Below are positions 58,932 to 64,000 of a stretch of DNA of 64,000 nt, piece after piece (the stretch's first letter is position 1; the number at the start of each line of letters is the position of its first letter). Made by a program: the position numbers and the translations under genes. Below the pieces are notes generated by a model. The model saw nothing but the letters and a program-made list of their open reading frames with translations, ran no database searches and was not told the origin of the DNA. This stretch comes from Apostichopus japonicus (taxonomy: Eukaryota; Echinodermata; Holothuroidea; Aspidochirotida; Stichopodidae), in contig NC_092577.1 of the NCBI RefSeq assembly GCF_037975245.1, forward strand, positions 36,446,898 through 36,510,897. Reading direction: 5' to 3'.

Positions 58932-58975
58932 CATATATATATATACATATATATGTGTATTTGTATATATATATA
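57536..58975 (+). mobile_element. Truncated Penelope-like retroelement between TA microsatellites
   Basis: This insertion is specific to copy 2. A frame from 57837 to about 58886 encodes the C-terminal part of a Penelope-like reverse transcriptase and its endonuclease. The motifs are GLAMGNNLAPSLAIIYM, KRYIDDIFLVW with the YIDD catalytic core, LPFLDTVV, a CPPNCDTC cysteine group, and a GIY-YIG endonuclease CVYKIKC...STYIGETG...GRRIEEHLR. The N-terminal two-thirds of the reverse transcriptase is missing. TA arrays (57758-57833 and 58887-58982) abut both sides and are open as IYIY repeats, so a long frame (57690-59102) runs through everything. The outer IYIY parts are not protein in any meaningful sense. 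Confidence 0.88.
57837..58886 (+). pseudogene. Penelope-like RT fragment plus GIY-YIG endonuclease
   Basis: About 350 codons of uninterrupted frame start inside the reverse transcriptase palm. RT motifs come first (AMGNNLAPS, then YIDD), followed by a linker and the GIY-YIG nuclease that nicks target DNA in this retroelement class. In Penelope-like elements the first GIY is often degenerate, as in the VYK here. There is no start codon of its own and no N-terminal RT, so it is a dead fragment, although the frame is intact. Confidence 0.85.
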
Positions 58976-61571
58976 TATATACAAATACACATATATATGT
59001 ATATGTAAGGATTACCTCAATGCAAAACCTACACCACATTATATACGTTGGTTTGCGATAAGATTCAATGATCAGGTTAGTATAAGCTTCAGGCTACTTT
59101 AGTTTCTCTTTAACGCTTTGGTTGTCTAGAATGATGCCATTGTGTTCATTCAATAATTTAAAGTCTGTGTTATTTTCATAATGTTAGCCTGTTTCCTATT
59201 TTAATTAGCTCTTAACCCAAGTATGCTGAAAGATACTATTCATTTGTTTGTGTGTGATTGAAAGGGGGCTTTTGTCTAATTCTTCCCCGGCTAAATGTTA
59301 AAACAAAAATGACGATTACATGTGACCGACATGGCCTCAGCCCCTACCCATCACACCACCGGGCCCCCCACTGTGAGCGTCACTGAACTGAATTTGTTTA
59401 AACTTATATATATAATTCATCCTTCAATCGCTGTTGAACCTCCTGACATCACTTGCCAGTCCTGTTGTTTACTTGTAGCAACTTTTCACAGTATCGTATG
59501 TAGAAGATCAACACGAAACATACTTTATGTACTGTATTGTGTACTGCGCAAAAATAACACCAAACACAACTTTCTCCTCCATATAAGAACAGCCAAGCTT
59601 TATTTAAGTACAACAAAATGGAAAAAAAGTGTTTAAGTCAAGACTAAGCACCACCTTAGTGATAAAAAAGTTTTTAGTTTAATATAGATAAATATTTCGA
59701 TCAAGGGTGATAGGCAATTAATTTCTTAAGGTTGAATAAATGTTAATTGGTTACTATGGATTCTAATTACATTTTAAAATAATATATTGTAAAGGATAAA
59801 CTTTCAAGATTTGCTAACGTGATGTAATTTACATATTGTAATGTGAATTCAATCATAAATTATATCACTGTTAAAACATTACATTCAACTTTAAATAGCT
59901 CTTCAGAATGCTCTCAGCAAATTGTAGATTGTTGTCAGTTGAGAATATTCAAACAATAATACTTCCATGATTGCAAAACAACTTAAACTGTTTCTTAATT
60001 TTATGTACATGATTAAGGTATATCGTTTTCAAATTTACAAATTAAAACTTAAACCGCTTTTAGTGTAAAATTTTAAATATTAATTAATAATAACTAAATA
60101 TTTAATAGATATGTTCGAATGAAAGTAAACGTTTTTCTTAAACGAAATTAATATACATTGTTCTACATTTTTTTTTAATTAAGCTATAGTTTTCAGGATC
60201 CAAGTTTACCATCGATCAATTATAGTGATATACAGATAAGTTCGTAAGGTCGAATATAGATAAATTAACTGTAGTTACTAACTATACTTTCTTATACATG
60301 AAGATGTAATAATATGTAATGAAAAACATTCAAGTCTAGCTAATAAGGCTACGTAATGTCAATCATGTGTTAGCACATTATTATAATATTATATTGTATT
60401 GGAGATTGTGCCAGTTTAGAATATACAACTAATTAGAAAAAAACCATTTAAAATGTTTTTGTTTTTTCTTTGAATTAAACAACACAAAAAATGACAATAT
60501 TCTGTTTTATGATAGTAATATACAATGCCTGTTTTACATACTAAAACATTTATTAAAGTTTCTACCTCAACTACGAATAGAAATACTTTCACCGTTATAT
60601 ATATGAATATGCGTTTAAATTTTCAAAATTAAAAGACAGGACTAATATCTTACATGATAAAGGTAAACACTATATTCAAAATTACAATTTTTCTTTTCTT
60701 AACACTATTAGTTACAATTTTCTTAGGTGTTGAAAAAGAAAAATTTGTTTCTTATATCGATGTGTGTTAATTTGTAAATATTGTTTAATGAAACAAAGTT
60801 AACTTTTTTGTAACGAATATACATGCTTCTGAAAGAAATTTATACGTTAAATATTGTTTCCAATGATTTGTCTCCTAAAAGAAACATTAACAGTTAGTTT
60901 CAGGTATCAAAATGGTTTGGAAATATTTAAGCTTTATCAGTTCATAGATTTTGAAGTGTCAAAATACTAAGAAACTTATAAAGTTGACTCCTGAAGTTTT
61001 ACTTTCAGAAAAAAAGTCTAAGAGAAAATTCCACGCTATTTCGAACAAGATCCATTGAATTTGTGTTCATATGAAACTTTAAATGTATGCATTTACAATA
61101 TACCATATTTTAGCGAATCAATTTTGTATTTTTAAATAGCCACAATTATAAATATTAGTTGGGATGTGCCAATTACAGATTGTTGTTTTCATCAGATTGA
61201 CACAAGGATCATAAACTTTCGATAATCATTTTGAAATTAAAGATGAAAGTATTATTATAACTTTGTTACAAAATCGAAACTAACATTGAAGAGTTAAACT
61301 GGACAATGATTCACGTCCACAGTGATGGTAAACTTATGTGATCACTATCTCCTATTATATTTCTTTCCTCTTTTTTCAACATTTTTTCCCTTCAAATTTG
61401 CAATATAATTCAACTAGAGCTTAAAACGGTTACCGTAAATGATACTTTACTGAATGATATATAAGATCTGTAGAAAATGTGTACTGCGCGTGGTGTTATT
61501 TGCGTTTCCAGCATATTTTGTATCTTAAATATACGTGTACCGGCTTGCACTATAACCTATGCTACTGCTGC
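58976..61571. other. Duplicated non-coding DNA downstream of GTPase gene 2
   Basis: It aligns with 9140-11108. The block 60054-60673 is absent from copy 1, is very AT-rich and shows no element ends. No gene is recognised. Confidence 0.6.
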
Positions 61572-64000
61572 TTATTTACTGTTCAGATGGTACTCCTTCC
61601 TTAAACTATTTAACGCATCTTCCTTTGAAACTGTAAGCCATTCTTTTGGGATCTCTGCTGGCTTTGCATTGTACAACTCCGCAAAATCATTATTGAAAGT
61701 TTGCAATACCCACTTCCAGTAAACTATTGGAGTTTCCCCTTGAATTGGGGTAATGTCCCAAGAAGGATAATCATCGGCATACTCCTTGTAAGGTCTATAC
61801 TCCTCTGGTGGCCCTACGCGGCATCGATATTCAGTGTTGGAGGCCACTAACATTGTGCACGGAGAGAATGTCAGTTTTTGTGATATTTTGCCTCGATATC
61901 CTGCTACACCCTGTGAGTAATGGAAGATAGCTTTGTGTTTATGTTCACCTCTGATTTGCAAATGGCAGGGTACTTTACAGAAAGGACAAACTTCCTTACA
62001 CGTTCCTAAATGATCTAAGATATCAAGTGCAACATCCCGCATTTTTGAATAAAGTTGAGATGCTTCTGACTGATCACTTAGTTTGTCTAAGTTCCATCCT
62101 TTAGTAATATCTGTTTTCAAGTGTGAGCTGAACATGTTTTTCAACATGTTGGTAAATTCACCAATGTCACTTAGATTGAATTCCTCAACAGAAAACTGTT
62201 TATTCATTCCATACACTGAAAGGTCATCGTTTTGGAGAAATGTATTTGCCCATTCCCTATATGTTGTTGTTTGTTCCCCTCCACGTTCCGTCAATTCATG
62301 TTCAGTCTTACGTAATGCAGATTGAACACAGTTCAGTATTTCATCGATTTTTCTATCTATTACGTTGCTTACCCAATATTGGGACCGTTTTGTTATTTCA
62401 GTTAGAACTTTTTGGCTCAACCAATTGCTAACGAATTTATCATTGTCCTGTATAAAATCATAATACAACTTTGGATCTTTCTCAAGACAGAGATCTTCTA
62501 AAATTCTGCCAAGCATCCTTTGCTTATCATTATAACAATCATCATCCCTCATTTCTTCTAAGAGTTTTACATTGAAGGCATTTAAAGTTACATTTCGCAA
62601 AACAGTCACGCATTCAGAATATGATCTCTTTACAGCCGCTCCACTCTTAATGGTTTCGTCAACATAGCTTTAAAGTCATCTTTTAAACATTCCTTCTCAT
62701 TTTCAAACATTTTTTGCAATGAATTGTGACTTTCATACTTTCGTTGACATTTAATGCAAAATTCACATACCTCGTTCTTGATTGCACGAAGGGTACTAGC
62801 CACACATTCACTGCTGGCATTGCTTTGCCTTAACACATTGTACACTTCATGTAAAATAGTATCTACGCAACTTTGTTGAAACGGTATAACATTCGCGTGA
62901 CTGTTAAGATCAGTTTTATGACGATTTACAATTCTAGATATTTCATCTTTAACTTTTTCCAGTCCGTCTTTAGATCCCGGCAAATGTTTGCCAACCCACC
63001 TAATAACATTTCCCCCCACCTCCCGAAGGGACCACGATTTTTTAGTGTTAACTTTTCCACGTATCTCGTCAGTGTACGCTTTGCTATGTTCTGTACCAAG
63101 CATTAGGTTTTTTAGACTGTTACCACAAGCCTTCTCGATATAGTCCTCAGTAATCTTGGAGTTTTGGAATTCTTGTTCAAGCTGTTTAATTTTTTTATTC
63201 CAAAGTACGTCGAATTGTTTATCCAATTCCTCAGGGTTGTCCTTCCAATATTTAGTGTTTTTTGTGTGCTTCAATTGATTTGCGGCTTCCTTAGCCGCAG
63301 TTTTCAGTTCTTCTTTTGCCTTTCTGATGAAATTTGGCAATCCTTTTTTATCGGCCTGATTTTGTAATTGTATCTCTGTGTTTTCTTTGATACCTCTTTC
63401 AATATCTTTACCAATGTCGATCGTTTCTTTTTTTATACTTTCTTGACGTCTTTTCACCTCCTCTTCGTCTGAATGCTCCTTTACGTATTCATCTATTTTC
63501 TTATTTATATCTTCGCATTTATTAGTTATTTCAATCTTCAGCCTCACGTAAAAGTCTTCTTTCGTATCATTCTTGATATTTGTACCATTGCTAAGCTCCC
63601 ATTGAAATATATCAGTTCTCATTTTGCCAATTAGTTTACTATGCTCTAGTCGGAACCTTCGGTTACTGAGGGCATCAAAACTATTTTGGAAATTGAAGAC
63701 GAAATCTTCTGATTTCACTGCATCCCATACATTCGCCAATCTTTGAACAAACTTTGCCATTGTAAACTGAGGCGGGATTACCGATTGATTTACTTTTGGT
63801 TTGAAAATGGCTTCCTTTAAGGCGTGGATTTTATCACTATAGCCAGGACTTGGAGGAGACATTAAACCCATCCACAAGCATGGAAAGAATTGCAAGTCAT
63901 CTTCTTCAGCTAAAGGAAATACATCTGAAAAATCTTGAATGTGATCTACTCTTTCCTCAGCAGCAGCAATACGAGTGACTTTGTTGAGAGCATCCTTTAT
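61572..64000 (-). CDS. VLIG/URGCP-like GTPase, copy 2, C-terminal part, one frameshift
   Basis: This is a paralogue of the 11109-15836 gene. The frame is still open at the window edge, so the G domain and N-terminus lie outside. It contains FFPCLWMGLMSPPSPGYSDK, a long Lys/Glu-rich helical part, the paired cysteines CEFCIKC, CKEVCPFCKVPCHL and the C-terminus YWKWVLQTFNNDFAELYNA. A single C is missing near 62668 (CATAGCTTT against ATAGCCTTT in copy 1), which splits the frame into 62630-64000 and 61572-62609. Copy 1 is intact at this spot and broken elsewhere. Family assignment is secure; whether it is active depends on whether the frameshift is real. Confidence 0.85.

Larger units (their letters stand above)
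54027..64000. repeat. Segmental duplication, copy 2 (continues beyond window)
   Basis: Same order and orientation as 1640-13531. Base 64000 corresponds to 13531. Relative to copy 1 it lacks the 3211-5589 insertion and the MITE cluster. It has extra blocks at about 54556-54930, the Penelope-like element, and about 60054-60673. Confidence 0.9.

Noticed and set aside
57690-59102. 470-codon frame taken as one protein
   Set aside because: Only 57837-58886 is Penelope-like coding sequence; the rest is TA microsatellite and unrelated flank that happens to stay open.

Overview
The window is animal nuclear DNA: AT-rich, intron-containing and crowded with transposable elements, with long TA microsatellites and no operon-like gene packing. 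The gene content suggests a marine deuterostome invertebrate, with an echinoderm as my best guess. The evidence is a very-large-inducible-GTPase (VLIG/URGCP) family gene, a Gmr1-type Ty3/gypsy element (a group described from deuterostomes), Penelope-like and Tx1/L1-like retroelements, animal CACTA/EnSpm elements and many hAT-like MITEs. No tRNA, rRNA or CRISPR was recognised.

Layout. (1) 1-1639 is unassigned. (2) About 1640-13531 and about 54027-64000 are two copies of one segmental duplication in the same orientation. Each carries a minus-strand VLIG-like GTPase gene plus several kb of downstream non-coding DNA. Differences between the copies expose insertions with clean empty sites: a 2.38-kb hAT-like element at 3211-5589 in copy 1, nested MITEs at 7256-9139 in copy 1, and a truncated Penelope-like element at about 57536-58975 in copy 2. 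Upstream exons of the first GTPase gene can be placed at 17848-17899 and tentatively at 19897-19999. (3) 22221-29140 is a full-length LTR retrotransposon with near-identical 983-bp LTRs and a 5-bp target duplication. Its integrase precedes its reverse transcriptase (Gmr1 order), and its gag has a SCAN-like capsid segment. (4) 31030-44963 is a 13.9-kb CACTA-type transposon with CACTG termini. On its minus strand it carries an intact 898-codon CACTA-like transposase with zinc fingers, and directly behind it an intact four-exon gene for a SAM-like/SAMD3-like protein. Three small hAT-type MITEs have inserted in it. (5) 48104-52928 is a second, shorter CACTA-type element with CACTC termini, inserted into a Tx1/L1-like LINE (47640-53608). 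It encodes only a decayed SAM-domain protein of the same general kind and no transposase.

How the parts relate. The most notable system is the recurrent pairing of CACTA ends with a SAMD3-like gene. In the long element the transposase stop codon lies on the 3' splice site of the SAM gene. This recalls plant En/Spm, where the transposase reading frames lie inside an intron of tnpA. I infer that the SAM protein may be the animal counterpart of TnpA, binding the subterminal repeats. The second theme is the tandem pair of immune-type GTPase genes. Their coding parts are visibly more diverged than the non-coding DNA beside them, and each copy carries single-base frameshifts in homopolymers.
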